64,000 nt of DNA from Micromonospora coxensis. Lineage in GTDB: Bacteria > Actinomycetota > Actinomycetes > Mycobacteriales > Micromonosporaceae. Positions 54,167-62,948 of this stretch are shown here, one piece after another. Where the stretch lies: the NCBI RefSeq assembly GCF_900090295.1, contig NZ_LT607753.1:5022001-5086000 (forward strand). Direction: 5' to 3'. Below the pieces are notes generated by a model. That model did no database searches. It saw only the letters and a program-made list of their open reading frames with translations, and had not been told where the DNA came from. How positions within the stretch are numbered: position 1 is the stretch's first letter; each line of letters opens with the position of its first letter. Made by a program: the position numbers and the translations under genes.

Positions 54167-55024
54167 ATGAACGTCCGTGCGCCGCTGACCCCCGGCACGC
54201 TGTCCCCGTGGCGAGCGGTGCCCGCCCACATCGCCCGACCGGAGTACGTGGGCAAGAAGCGCCCGCAGGAGTGGCGCGGCTCGCACGTGCAGACGCCGGA
54301 GACCATCGAGAAGATGCGGATCGCCGGCCGGCTCGCCGCCCGGGCGACCCGGCTCGCGGGCGAGCACTGCAAGCCGGGCGTGACCACCGACGAGATCGAC
54401 CGGGTGGTGCACGAGTTCCTCTGCGACCACGGGGCGTACCCCTCGACGCTGGGCTACAAGGGCTTCCCGAAGTCCTGCTGCACCAGCCTCAACGAGGTCA
54501 TCTGCCACGGCATCCCGGACAGCACGGTCCTGCGGGACGGCGACATCATCAACGTCGACGTCACCGCGTACATCGGTGGGGTGCACGGGGACACCGACGC
54601 GACCTTCTGCGTGGGCGAGGTGAGCGAGGAGGCCCGGCTGCTGGTCGAGCGGACCCACGAGGCGATGATGCGCGGCATCAAGGCCGTCGCCCCGGGCCGC
54701 CAGATCAACGTGGTCGGCCGGGTCATCGAGTCGTACGCCAAGCGGTTCGGCTACGGCGTGGTCCGCGACTTCACCGGCCACGGCATCGGCGAGGCGTTCC
54801 ACAGCGGCCTCTACGTGCCGCACTACGACAGCCCGCGCCCCACCGACGTGATGGAGCCCGGGATGACCTTCACCATCGAGCCGATGATCACCCTCGGCAC
54901 CCACCAGTACGACATGTGGGACGACGGCTGGACGGTGGTCACCAAGGACCGGAAGTGGACGGCGCAGTTCGAGCACACGATCGTCGTGACCGACGACGGC
55001 CACGAGATCCTGACCCTGCCGTGA
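54167..55024 (+). CDS. map: Type I methionine aminopeptidase
   Basis: Map removes the N-terminal Met from new proteins. The protein is 285 aa. The five metal ligands of the pita-bread fold are in the expected segments: [19 protein letters not shown] (two Asp), [11 protein letters not shown] (His), FTIEPMI (Glu) and the final Glu in [10 protein letters not shown]. The ~40-residue N-terminal extension with [17 protein letters not shown] is typical of actinobacterial Map. TAGGCT (54155-54160) ends 6 nt before ATG 54167, a leaderless arrangement. The stop codon overlaps the VIT1-like gene by 4 bp. Confidence 0.95.
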   Translation: MNVRAPLTPGTLSPWRAVPAHIARPEYVGKKRPQEWRGSHVQTPETIEKMRIAGRLAARATRLAGEHCKPGVTTDEIDRVVHEFLCDHGAYPSTLGYKGFPKSCCTSLNEVICHGIPDSTVLRDGDIINVDVTAYIGGVHGDTDATFCVGEVSEEARLLVERTHEAMMRGIKAVAPGRQINVVGRVIESYAKRFGYGVVRDFTGHGIGEAFHSGLYVPHYDSPRPTDVMEPGMTFTIEPMITLGTHQYDMWDDGWTVVTKDRKWTAQFEHTIVVTDDGHEILTLP

Positions 55025-55737
55025 CCGAGACCCCTGCCGCGCTGCGCGAGGCACACCACGCGGACGTCTCCGGCGGCTGGCTGCGGCCGGCCGTCTTCGG
55101 CGCGATGGACGGCCTGGTCACCAACATCGCCCTGATCGCGGGCGTCGGCGGTGGCGGCGTCTCGCCCCGCAGCATCGTTCTCACCGGCACCGCCGGCCTG
55201 GTCGCCGGGGCCATCTCGATGGGGCTGGGGGAGTACACCAGCGTCCGCTCCGCCAACGAGCAGGTCGCCGCCGAGGTGGCCAAGGAGCGCCGCGAGCTGG
55301 AACGGCACCCCGAGGCGGAGGCCCGCGAGCTGGCCGACGCGTGGGTCGCCCGCGGCCTGCCCCGTGACCTGGCCATGCAGGTGGCGAACGAGATCCGGCG
55401 CAACCCGGAGGAGGCGCTGCGGATGCACGTCCGGGAGGAGTTGGGCATCGACCCCGACGAGCAGCCCAGCCCGTGGGCGGCGGCGATCTCGTCGTTCCTC
55501 TTCTTCTCGGTGGGCGCCCTGATCCCGCTGCTGACCTACCTGCTCGGCTCCACCGACCTCTGGCTGGCGCTCGGCGTCGGCGGGGTGGGGCTCTTCGCCG
55601 CCGGGGCGGTCGTCGCCCGGTTCACCAGCCGCCCCTGGTGGTCCGGCGGCCTGCGCCAACTCCTGCTCGGCGCCCTCGCCGCCGCCGCCACCTACGGCAT
55701 CGGCGCCCTGATCGGCGTCCAAGGCGGCCTCGGCTGA
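55021..55737 (+). CDS. VIT1/CCC1-family metal transporter
   Basis: VIT1/CCC1 proteins move Fe2+ or Mn2+. The protein is 238 aa. It has [40 protein letters not shown] with the family Gly/Met/Glu pattern, a cytosolic Glu-rich region (about 75-140) that may bind metal, and three C-terminal helices. GTG 55021 overlaps the map stop codon as GTGA, so translation is coupled. Palindromic element copy 3 follows 40 bp after the stop codon. Confidence 0.9.
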   Translation: MTETPAALREAHHADVSGGWLRPAVFGAMDGLVTNIALIAGVGGGGVSPRSIVLTGTAGLVAGAISMGLGEYTSVRSANEQVAAEVAKERRELERHPEAEARELADAWVARGLPRDLAMQVANEIRRNPEEALRMHVREELGIDPDEQPSPWAAAISSFLFFSVGALIPLLTYLLGSTDLWLALGVGGVGLFAAGAVVARFTSRPWWSGGLRQLLLGALAAAATYGIGALIGVQGGLG

Positions 55738-55777
55738 CCCCCTCCCCGTCCCCACCCCCACCCCCACCCGAGCACAC

Positions 55778-55840
55778 GCGCTCTTTCAGAGAAAGAGTGG
55801 CTATTCCGCGTCGAATAGCCACTCTTTCTCTGAAAGTGCG
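55778..55840. repeat. Palindromic element, copy 3 of 3
   Basis: The left arm TTTCAGAGAAAGAGTGGCTATT (about 55784-55805) and right arm AATAGCCACTCTTTCTCTGAAA (about 55814-55834) form a near-perfect stem with a short CCGCGTCG loop. (The motif is described in pieces; see copies 1 and 2.) It lies between the convergent VIT1-like and KNTase-like genes, inside C/G-run flanks like the other copies. Confidence 0.88.
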
Positions 55841-55868
55841 GGCGGGTGGGTTCGGGGGTGTGGGGGTG

Positions 55869-56606
55869 TCAGGGGGTGAGGAGGTCGTCGACGGTGCCGT
55901 CGACGGGGCGACCCCGGGCGGCCAGTTCGTCGGCCTGTCGGCCCAGCACCGTCCCCACCTCGGTCATGTCCGCCCCGGCCAGCCCGGTACGCCGGACCGC
56001 GTCGCCCGGATCCCGGAAGTAGGTGCGGGTGAGCAGCCCGGTCACCGTGGCCGCCGCCAGCCGGGCCTCGCCGAGCATCAGCAGCGCCTGGTCGGTCTCG
56101 TACCACTCGGCGAGCCGCGCCGCGCGGGCGTGCGCCGCCCAGCCCCGGTACCACGCCTGCCGGGCCGCCGCGGTGAACTCGGCCGGGCGGGCCCGGGCGA
56201 GCCGCCCGAGGTGCTCGTCGCGCAGGGTGCGCAGCCAGCCGGTCGGGTCGTACAGGGCGGTGGTGGTGACGTACCGGTCGGCGGTCAGCGGCCAGAGCGG
56301 GGTCAACGTCCGCGCCTGCCGCAGGTACTCCTGCGCGCCGGCCACGGTCAGGTCGACCAGCACCCCGTCCACCCGCCGGGTCGACGGCTCCGGCCCCGCG
56401 CCCGCCCGGTAGGTCGCCAGCAGCAGGCCCACCTCGGCGTTCCCACCCCCGTCGTCGTCGCCGTGCGCGAGCGGCCCGTGCACCGCCACCACGAGGATGT
56501 CCGCCGGGAACCGCCGCCGGGCCGCCTCGGCCACCCGCTCGGCGACCCGCCACCGCCGGTCGTCCAGGTGCGGGTCGGTGCCCAGCCCGGCGCCGCTGCC
56601 GTCCAC
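55869..56606 (-). CDS. Kanamycin-nucleotidyltransferase-like protein
   Basis: The protein is 245 aa from GTG 56606, with a full-strength GGAGGTGA 7 nt upstream. It aligns by eye with ANT(4')-type kanamycin nucleotidyltransferase: VVAVHGPLAHGDDD at the nucleotide loop, VDGVLVDLTVAG, then WPLTADRYVTTTALYDPTGWL. The metal-binding pair read as D-x-E in the family is N-A-E here, so the first Asp is Asn. The usual GS is GP. Resistance activity is doubtful. It follows the convergent palindromic element, and the region upstream is non-coding repeat. Confidence 0.75.
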   Translation of the reverse strand: MDGSGAGLGTDPHLDDRRWRVAERVAEAARRRFPADILVVAVHGPLAHGDDDGGGNAEVGLLLATYRAGAGPEPSTRRVDGVLVDLTVAGAQEYLRQARTLTPLWPLTADRYVTTTALYDPTGWLRTLRDEHLGRLARARPAEFTAAARQAWYRGWAAHARAARLAEWYETDQALLMLGEARLAAATVTGLLTRTYFRDPGDAVRRTGLAGADMTEVGTVLGRQADELAARGRPVDGTVDDLLTP

Positions 56607-57134
56607 GGACGTCACCTCCGTCCCACGCCGGGTCCCACGCCTGGCCGGCGGCGCTCGACCCGCCACGTCGGCGGGCGGCGGCCGTGACCCGGAGCCGACC
56701 GGTCCGGGCCGGTCGGGCACCGTCCCCACCCTAGCCAGACCGGCGTCGCCCGCCCGCTACGCCGCGCCCGTCCGCCGATGCGCGGCGCTCGCCCACAGGC
56801 CCGCCACGCTCGCCACGCCGCACCTGCCTCCGGGTCCGCCGCGTCCGGTCTGCCGGTCCGCCGTGCCCGGGGACGCCGTGTCCGGTCCGCTGGGACGCCG
56901 TGTCCGGTCCGCTGGGAGGCCGCGTCGGGTCCGCTGGGAGGCCGCGTCGGGTCCGCTGGGACGCCCCGTCCGGTCCGCCGGGACGCCGTGTCCGGTGCCG
57001 GGACGCCGTGCCCGATTCGCCGGGACGTCGTTGCTTGCCTGCCGGCATGCCGCGCCCGTCCGCCGATGCGCGGCCCCTGCACGGTCCGCCGGCATGCGGC
57101 CCGTGCAGGGTCCGTCGGCGCGAGCGGCGCGCGG
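56607..57134. other. 528-bp non-coding gap with a 22-bp array bracketed by 26-bp direct repeats
   Basis: The gap separates the KNTase-like and Ddn-like genes, both on the minus strand. It contains the 22-bp array (56877-57035) and 26-bp direct repeats at 56761-56786 and 57049-57074. The open frames across it are Pro/Arg/Ala repeats and match nothing known. Confidence 0.72.
56761..57074. repeat. 26-bp direct repeats bracketing a 22-bp tandem array
   Basis: The copy at 56761-56786 and the copy at 57049-57074 are identical (beginning GCCGCGCCCGTCCGCCGATG and ending CGCGGC). Between them, about seven units of a 22-bp repeat (type TCCGGTCCGCTGGGACGCCG plus TG) run from about 56877 to 57035, for example with starts at 56881 and 56903. 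Confidence 0.85.
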
Positions 57135-57614
57135 TCAGGCGGTCGGCCGGTCGGCCGGGACCAGTCGGAAGATGCGGATCTCCCGATCACCGGCCCGCTC
57201 GACGTACGTCTGGTACGCCGGCCACTCGGTCACCAGCAGCCGCCAGAGCCGGTCGCGTTCCGCGCCGGTGGCGACCTCGGCGCGGACGGGGAGGCGGCGC
57301 CCCTTCACGTCCACCTCGGCGGCGGGGTCGGCCAGCAGGTTCATCGCCCAGCCGGGCTGGTGCCGCTGCCCCCAGTTCGACCCGATCACCACGTACGCGT
57401 CGCCGTCCGGCACGAACAGCAGCGGGTTGCTGCGGGGCAGGCCCGAGCGGCGGCCGGTGGTGGTGAGGACCAGGGACGGGACCAGCCCGAGCGCGACCAC
57501 CCGGCCCCGGGTGAGCCGCCCGACCAGCCGGTCGGCGGGGACGAGCAGGCGCATGGTGGCGCCGAACCAGCGGTGGTGGCCGAGGCGGCGGGTGAGGGAT
57601 CCCAGAACGGACAC
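57135..57614 (-). CDS. Ddn-like F420-dependent nitroreductase/quinone reductase-family protein
   Basis: The protein is 159 aa from GTG 57614; the frame extends back to 57650. CAGACT ends 6 nt before GTG 57614, a leaderless arrangement. The fold is the split barrel of deazaflavin-dependent nitroreductases: VLTTTGRRSGLPRSNPLLFV, then DAYVVIGSNWGQRHQPGWAMNLLADP and ATGAERDRLWRLL, all characteristic of the Ddn family. F420 is common in actinobacteria. The substrate is unknown. There is no convincing Shine-Dalgarno sequence. Confidence 0.88.
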   Translation of the reverse strand: MSVLGSLTRRLGHHRWFGATMRLLVPADRLVGRLTRGRVVALGLVPSLVLTTTGRRSGLPRSNPLLFVPDGDAYVVIGSNWGQRHQPGWAMNLLADPAAEVDVKGRRLPVRAEVATGAERDRLWRLLVTEWPAYQTYVERAGDREIRIFRLVPADRPTA

Positions 57615-57660
57615 GTTGACAGTCTGCCAATTCGACGGCCCGTGCGGCACCCCTCCGGGC

Positions 57661-57711
57661 GGCCCCCGACGGCGCGCGGCCCCCGACGGCGCGCGGCCCC
57701 CGACGGCGCGG
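57661..57711. repeat. Three 17-bp units at the FtsX-gene 3' end
   Basis: Three copies of GGCCCCCGACGGCGCGC lie directly before the stop codon side of the FtsX-type gene (57712). The array is non-coding. Confidence 0.8.
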
Positions 57712-60459
57712 TCAGTCCAGCCGGCGTTCCACGGCCAGCCGGGACCGGGTGAACAGGCCCGCGCCGAGCATCGCCACCAGTGGCACGAACACCAGCACGC
57801 CCAGGGTCAGCCAGGGCACCACGAGCGGGTACGGCGCCTGGACCGGCCAGGAGTCGGCGTACTGCCGGTTGACGGAGGTCAGGATCACCACCGTCGAGCC
57901 GAGGCCGGCCAGGATGCCCAGCACCGAGCCGAGTCCGGCGATCACCCCGGCCTGACAGAGCGAGAGCACCCGGCGCATCCGGGGACTGGCCCCCACGGCG
58001 GCCAGGGTGGACAGGTCCCGACGGCCCTCCGCGGCGGCGAGCCCGGTGGCGACCCCGGCGGCCCCCAGGGTGATGATCCCGGCGCCGGCGGCCAGCAGCA
58101 ACAGCAGTGGGCGCTGGCCGGAATCGGTCGGACCGGTGTCCACCTCGACCCAGAACGAGCCCAGTGGGCGCAGGTCGGCGGTGAGCCGCCGCTGCTGCGA
58201 CGCCGTCGGCACGGCGTGGGTCTCGACGGCGTACCCCAACGGCTCGACGGCCAGGCCGAGCCGGGTGGCGGCGGGGGTGGAGAGCACCAGCCGGTCCACC
58301 GGCAGGCCACCGCGCAGCACGTACCCGGGTAGCGCGACGGTGGTCGTGGCCGGCGGTTCGGGGCCCTCGCCGACCCGGCTCATCGCCACCGTCACCGTGC
58401 CGTCGCGGACCCGGCGCGGGTCGGTCACCACCGCGCCGCCGGCCCGCAGCACGGCGCTCGCCCGGGCCACCTCCTCCGGCGGCGCGTCGGTGAGCGCGGG
58501 CAGGACGGACCCGTCGTCCACCAGGACCGGCAGGGAGACGCCGGTGGGTTCCGGCATCGAGCGGCAGCGCGGGTCGGCCTGCGCCCGTCGGCGGACCTCG
58601 GCCGTCCGGAGCGCCTCGACCTCGAACGGGCAGACCTGTTCGGGCGGCAGCACCGCGTGGACCGTGCACTGCTCGTCCCGGTGCGGCCGGGCGCAGACCG
58701 GCACGTCGATCCGGGCGACCGAGTCGGCCGCCAGCACGCCGCGGACCCGGTCGGCGACCGACGGCAGCGCCGGCAGGTCATCCGCCTCGGCCGAGCCGGC
58801 CCGGTACAGCACCACGTGGCCGGGCGGCACGCCGGGCTGCCAGGCCGCCCGGCTCCGGGCGTCGTCGCTGGCCACCCAGACGCCGACGGCCACGCTGCCG
58901 GCGACCGCCGCCATCACCGCCGAGATCGCCGGGGCGGCGGAGGAGCGGTTGCGGCTGGCGTCACGCAGCGCGATCCGGGGCGCCAATGGCAGCAGCCGTC
59001 CCGTCCGGGCCAGCAGGCCGACCAGGGTGGGCGTGGTGAAGACCAGGCCCAGCTCACCGAGGACCAGCCCGGTGAGGATCACGAGCGGCGTGCCGCGATG
59101 CGCGCCCAGGGCGGCGGTCGCGGTGCCCAGGACGGTCAGCGTCACGCCGAGGACCAGCCAGCGCCGGCGGTGCGGCGGCACCGTCCGTCGCCCGGCCAGC
59201 CCGGCCACCACGTCCTGCCGGGCGGCCGTCCAGGCGGGGGCGAGCGCGGCCAGCACCCCGGCCAGCACCGCGACCGCCGCGATCGTCGCCAGCGCCGCCG
59301 GGAAGACCCGGTACCCGCCGAACCGGGCCTGCATGACGTACTCCTCGACCAGCGGCCGGGCGGCGAGGGCCAGGGCGACACCGAGCAGCACGCCGAGGGC
59401 CGCCCCGACGCCGCCCAGCACCACTCCGTCGGCGAGCACGATCCGGCGCAGGTGCACCGCGTCGCCGCCGGCGACCGCGACCAGCGCGAGGTCGCGGCGT
59501 CGCCGCCGTACGCCGACCGCGAAGGCCGGCCCGACCAGGAGCACCACCTCCAGCAGGCCGAGCCCGCCGACCAGCAGCGCGCTGCCCGTCCCCTCGGCGT
59601 CGGAGACCAGGGCGCCGGGGAGGTGGCCCTCCGGGACCGCCGTCGCGCCGGGCACCGGGGTACGCGCGGAGACGGTGATCCCCCGCGCGTTGAGCCGGGC
59701 CGCCAGCGCGGCGTCCACCGGGCCGGGCAGGTCCACCAGCCAGCTCCCGTCGTAGGCGCCGGCCGGTGGCGCGGGGGTCGCGCCGGGGGGCAGCGCGGCG
59801 GTCGCGCCCAGGTCGTCCGGGAACTCCACCATCCCGACCACGCGGTACGCCCGTGACCCGTCGGCCAGGGTGACCACCCCGCCCAGGTCGACGTCGAGTT
59901 CGCGCAGCGCCGCCGCGCTGACGGCGATCTCGTCCGGCCGGTCCGGTGTGCGGCCGGCGCGTAGCCGGGCCGTGCTGCCCGCGACGGGGTCGGTGAGGTC
60001 CAGCGCCCGGCCGGTGAGCGCGACGAGCCCGTCGCCGACGCGCACCTCGAAGGGGATCCACCAGCGCACCGGGGCGATCCGGCTGCCGGGCGGTAGCAGG
60101 GCGGTGATTTCCCCGGCCGTCACCGGGCGGGTCCGGGGCCGCTCCTCGCCGCCGGCCGGGTACACGCCCTCGCCCCAGGCGTCCTGCACGACCGGGGTCT
60201 CCGAGATCCAGCGCAGCTCCACGTCGGCGGCGCCGATGCGCTGGTCGAGCCGTTCCGCCCGGGTGAGGGTGGACATGTCGTAGGTGGCCGCGACGAAGCT
60301 CAGGGCCAGCACCGGCAGGGCGATCATCGCCAGCACCAGGGCGGTGCGTCGGCGTGCCCGGCGCGCCTCCCGTCGGGCGATGCGCAGCGCGGCCCGCCAG
60401 GAGCCGACCGCCTCGGCGATCCGTCCGGTGCGCCGGACCCCGGCCGGGTGCGGCCTCAC
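57712..60459 (-). CDS. FtsX/MacB-type ABC permease
   Basis: The protein is 915 aa from GTG 60459, which overlaps the ATPase gene as GTGA. An N-terminal TM helix (about 40-60) is followed by a large extracellular domain (about 65-295). Then come three TM helices (about 300-430), further helices (about 440-535), a second extracellular region with several Cys (CARPHRDEQC, CPFEVEAL), and three C-terminal TM helices in the FtsX domain (about 780-900). The two FtsX-type blocks suggest a duplicated permease. With the adjacent ATPase it forms a MacAB/LolCDE-like exporter of unknown substrate. Confidence 0.88.
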   Translation of the reverse strand: MRPHPAGVRRTGRIAEAVGSWRAALRIARREARRARRRTALVLAMIALPVLALSFVAATYDMSTLTRAERLDQRIGAADVELRWISETPVVQDAWGEGVYPAGGEERPRTRPVTAGEITALLPPGSRIAPVRWWIPFEVRVGDGLVALTGRALDLTDPVAGSTARLRAGRTPDRPDEIAVSAAALRELDVDLGGVVTLADGSRAYRVVGMVEFPDDLGATAALPPGATPAPPAGAYDGSWLVDLPGPVDAALAARLNARGITVSARTPVPGATAVPEGHLPGALVSDAEGTGSALLVGGLGLLEVVLLVGPAFAVGVRRRRRDLALVAVAGGDAVHLRRIVLADGVVLGGVGAALGVLLGVALALAARPLVEEYVMQARFGGYRVFPAALATIAAVAVLAGVLAALAPAWTAARQDVVAGLAGRRTVPPHRRRWLVLGVTLTVLGTATAALGAHRGTPLVILTGLVLGELGLVFTTPTLVGLLARTGRLLPLAPRIALRDASRNRSSAAPAISAVMAAVAGSVAVGVWVASDDARSRAAWQPGVPPGHVVLYRAGSAEADDLPALPSVADRVRGVLAADSVARIDVPVCARPHRDEQCTVHAVLPPEQVCPFEVEALRTAEVRRRAQADPRCRSMPEPTGVSLPVLVDDGSVLPALTDAPPEEVARASAVLRAGGAVVTDPRRVRDGTVTVAMSRVGEGPEPPATTTVALPGYVLRGGLPVDRLVLSTPAATRLGLAVEPLGYAVETHAVPTASQQRRLTADLRPLGSFWVEVDTGPTDSGQRPLLLLLAAGAGIITLGAAGVATGLAAAEGRRDLSTLAAVGASPRMRRVLSLCQAGVIAGLGSVLGILAGLGSTVVILTSVNRQYADSWPVQAPYPLVVPWLTLGVLVFVPLVAMLGAGLFTRSRLAVERRLD

Positions 60460-61190
60460 CTGCCGCTGCCGGAGAGCAGCTGCTCGACGCCGGGCAGCGG
60501 CGCGGTCGAGTCGACCATGACCCCGTCGCGGAGGAAGACCACCCGGTCGGCCCAGCCGGCGTGCCGTGCCTCGTGGGTGACCAGCACCCCGGCCGCGCCC
60601 GCGTCGACCCGGCGGCGCAGCAGGTGCAGCACCGCCTCGCCGGTCTGCGAGTCCAGCGCCCCGGTCGGCTCGTCGGCCAGCACCAGCCGCCGCTCGCCGA
60701 CCAGCGCGCGGGCGATCGCCACCCGTTGCTGCTGGCCGCCGGACATCTGGTCGGGGAAGCGCTCGCCCAGCCCGGTCAGGCCGACCTCCGCCAGGGCGGC
60801 GAGCGCCGCCCGACGGGCCGGGCGCACGCCCACCCCGTCGAGTTCGAGGGGGAGGGCCACGTTCTCCGCGGCGGTGAGGCTGGCCAGCAGGTTGAGGTCC
60901 TGGAAGACGTAGCCGATCCGCCGGCGGCGCAGCCGGGCGAGGCCGCGGTGGTCGAGCGTGCCCAGCGGCTGCCCCTCGACCACCACCTCGCCGGCGGTGG
61001 GACTGTCCAGCCCGCCGGCCAGGGTGAGCAGGGTGGACTTGCCGGAGCCCGAGGGACCCATCACGGCGACCAGCTCGCCGGCCCGGACGGTGAGGCTGAC
61101 CCCGCGCAGCGCGTGCACGGCGGCCTCGCCGCTGCCGTGGGTGCGGTGGACGTCCCGCAGGTCGAGCACCGGGACGTCGGACCCGCTCAC
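60456..61190 (-). CDS. ABC transporter ATP-binding protein (LolD/MacB type)
   Basis: The protein is 244 aa from GTG 61190. All ABC motifs are intact: Walker A GPSGSGKST, the Q-loop FQDLNLL, the signature MSGGQQQRV, Walker B LVLADEPTGALD and the switch LVTHEAR. The type is the LolD/FtsE/MacB group. It overlaps both neighbours by 4 bp (GTGA), so PadR, this ATPase and the permease are one coupled unit. Confidence 0.94.
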   Translation of the reverse strand: MSGSDVPVLDLRDVHRTHGSGEAAVHALRGVSLTVRAGELVAVMGPSGSGKSTLLTLAGGLDSPTAGEVVVEGQPLGTLDHRGLARLRRRRIGYVFQDLNLLASLTAAENVALPLELDGVGVRPARRAALAALAEVGLTGLGERFPDQMSGGQQQRVAIARALVGERRLVLADEPTGALDSQTGEAVLHLLRRRVDAGAAGVLVTHEARHAGWADRVVFLRDGVMVDSTAPLPGVEQLLSGSGR

Positions 61191-61771
61191 CGGCGGGCCT
61201 CCTCGTCGGCCCGGTCCACCGCCCCCGGGTGGACGGCGCGGCCGGGTGGCACGGCGGGACGGTAGCGGACCAGGCTCGTCTCGCAGTGGTCCAGCCAGCG
61301 GATCTCCGCCTCGGCCTGGAACACCATCGCGTCCAGCACCAGCCGCCAGGGCAGGTCCTCCGGCTTGTCGCTGGCGTACTTCAGCCGGGTCAGCTCCTGC
61401 AGGGTGCGCATGGTCGCGCTGCGCTGGGTCTGCACCACCGCCCGGACGTCGACGCCGGGCGTGGTCAGCGCCAGGGCCAACTTGATCGACAGCTCGTCGC
61501 GGGGACGGTCGGCGCGGCTGATCGGGGTGGCGAACCACAGCGCCAGGTCCGCCCGCCCGGCGTCGGTGATCTCGTACGGCCGCTGCCCGCCCTCGTTCTC
61601 GGGCAGCGGACGGACCAGCCCGTCGCGTTCGAGCCGGTTGAGGGTGGTGTAGACCTGCCCGATGTTCAGCGGCCAGGTCGAGCCGGTCGACTCCTCGAAC
61701 GCGGCGCGCAGCTGGTAGCCGTACATCTGGCCACGCTCGAGCAGGGCGAGCAGGCCGTGGCGGATGGACAT
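61187..61771 (-). CDS. PadR-family transcriptional regulator
   Basis: The protein is 194 aa from ATG 61771. The winged HTH is typical: [51 protein letters not shown]. The C-terminal part is the Vir_act_alpha_C helical dimerisation domain. It is the first gene of the PadR-ABC-FtsX unit. An inverted repeat over its promoter (61781-61799) suggests autorepression relieved by the exporter's substrate. The open frame extends to 61909 without a start site as good. Confidence 0.9.
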   Translation of the reverse strand: MSIRHGLLALLERGQMYGYQLRAAFEESTGSTWPLNIGQVYTTLNRLERDGLVRPLPENEGGQRPYEITDAGRADLALWFATPISRADRPRDELSIKLALALTTPGVDVRAVVQTQRSATMRTLQELTRLKYASDKPEDLPWRLVLDAMVFQAEAEIRWLDHCETSLVRYRPAVPPGRAVHPGAVDRADEEARR

Positions 61772-61780
61772 GGCAACGGA

Positions 61781-61799
61781 GTATGCATACCCCGTATGC
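61781..61799. promoter_or_regulatory. PadR operator candidate
   Basis: GTATGCATAC (61781-61790) is a perfect palindrome, and GCATAC (61785-61790), CCC, GTATGC (61794-61799) is an overlapping inverted repeat. On the minus strand CATACT within it can be the -10 box, ending 8 nt before the PadR ATG. PadR binding would shut its own promoter. Confidence 0.78.
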
Positions 61800-61829
61800 G
61801 GACCGCAACCGCAGGGGCGTCCGCGCCGC

Positions 61830-62279
61830 TCAGGCCGGCCGGCCGGGGAAGGCCACGGTGACCGGGGCGACACCCGCCGTCCGCCGCCACCGGGCGGCCC
61901 GGACCGCACAGTCGGTCAACGCGTTCAACGCGCGGGTACGGTCCGCGCCGGTGGTCACCGGCAGCACCGCCCGCCAGTACGCGGCCGTGCGCTCCTCGAT
62001 CTCGACCGCCAGCCGCAGCGCGGCGGCCCGGTCGCCGACCGGGAAGGGCAGCGCGTAGCCGGCCTTGTCCGCCGGGACCCGACCGCCGCCGGTGGTGAGC
62101 TGGAGCACCAGCGCGTCCCGGCGGGCGCGGTGGGCCGCCTCGGCCGCGCGGGCGTCGCGCCGGGCGGCGTCGGTCAGCCGTACCCCGATCGGGCCGTAGG
62201 CGAAGATCGCCGCGTACTCGGCGGCCAGCGCGTCGGCGAGCGCCTGGCCGGCGTCGGCCGGCGCCTGTCGTCGGGTCAC
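61830..62279 (-). CDS. DUF4439-type ferritin-like protein
   Basis: The protein is 149 aa from GTG 62279. It is all-helical, with [24 protein letters not shown] helices (here [18 protein letters not shown]) and [15 protein letters not shown], the four-helix ferritin-like layout of DUF4439. It overlaps the upstream lipoprotein gene as GTGA. The homologous pair lies next to rimP in mycobacteria (Rv2844/Rv2843 region), divergent from rimP-nusA. Its function is unknown; metal binding is possible but not shown. Confidence 0.78.
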   Translation of the reverse strand: MTRRQAPADAGQALADALAAEYAAIFAYGPIGVRLTDAARRDARAAEAAHRARRDALVLQLTTGGGRVPADKAGYALPFPVGDRAAALRLAVEIEERTAAYWRAVLPVTTGADRTRALNALTDCAVRAARWRRTAGVAPVTVAFPGRPA

Positions 62280-62794
62280 TTCAGCGCCTCCAGGTGGGTG
62301 GCCCGGGCGGCGGTGATCGAGCCGAGCAGGGCGGCCCGCTCGCCGGGCGCCTCCGCGCACGCCTGCGCGGCGGCCTTGCGGCCCCGCTGCTCCGCCTCCC
62401 GGAGCCCGGCCAGCAGCCCGTCGCGGTCCCCGCCCGACGGCTGCGGCCCGGGCGACCCGGTCGGGGCCGGCCGGCCGATCAGCCGGTGGATCTCGTCGGC
62501 GTGCGCCGCGTGCGCGTCGGCGATCGGGGTGAGCCGGTCGGCCAGCCCCGGGTCGGCGGCGATCGCGGCCCGGTGCCGGGCGGCCAGCTCACGGGCCTCG
62601 GCGGCGAGCGGCTCCAGCGGATCGGGCGGCGGCGGGGGCTCGTCGCCGTCGAAAAGATCACAGCCGGTCAGCGGCGCGGTCGCGCCCCCTGCCGCCAGCA
62701 GCGCCCCGGTACGCAGCAGGGCGCGCCGGGTTCGTCCCGGTCCACCGTCGTTCGCGGTCCATCTGCCCGTCGCCACCGGACAAGTCAACACCAT
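62276..62794 (-). CDS. Lipoprotein with a ferritin-like helical domain
   Basis: The protein is 172 aa from ATG 62794; GTG 62776 is an alternative. The N-terminus has a twin-arginine-like [17 protein letters not shown], then the lipobox LTGC, so it is probably exported and lipidated at that Cys (C about 57). A Pro-rich linker ([10 protein letters not shown]) is followed by helices with [14 protein letters not shown]. Its GTGA overlap with the DUF4439 gene suggests the two act together. It is divergent from rimP. Its function is unknown. Confidence 0.75.
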   Translation of the reverse strand: MVLTCPVATGRWTANDGGPGRTRRALLRTGALLAAGGATAPLTGCDLFDGDEPPPPPDPLEPLAAEARELAARHRAAIAADPGLADRLTPIADAHAAHADEIHRLIGRPAPTGSPGPQPSGGDRDGLLAGLREAEQRGRKAAAQACAEAPGERAALLGSITAARATHLEALK

Positions 62795-62857
62795 CGGCGC
62801 GGTCAGGTGGGTGACCGCCGTCGGTGCGCCGCTCGGTCCACCACCCCGGTGGCGCGT

Positions 62858-62896
62858 TACGCTCTGCGCAGCCACCGGCGCGACCGCCCCGGTGGC
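62858..62896 (+). promoter_or_regulatory. rimP-nusA promoter region and leader hairpin
   Basis: TACGCT (62858-62863) is a possible -10 box; the -35 is unclear. A hairpin, GCCACCGG (62871-62878) with CCGGTGGC (62889-62896), would lie in the resulting leader of about 80 nt, with more GC-rich structure after it. Control of the rimP-nusA operon through its leader is known in E. coli; here it is only a possibility. Confidence 0.5.
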
Positions 62897-62948
62897 GTGC
62901 CGGCGTGGCGGCCGTCCGACCGCCGCCGAACAGCAGAAGGGTGCGCAG

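Noticed and set aside
55778-55840. A CRISPR-like or attachment-site reading of the three palindromic elements
   Set aside because: The copies are tens of kilobases apart with no spacers, and no integrase, cas gene or tRNA is near them.
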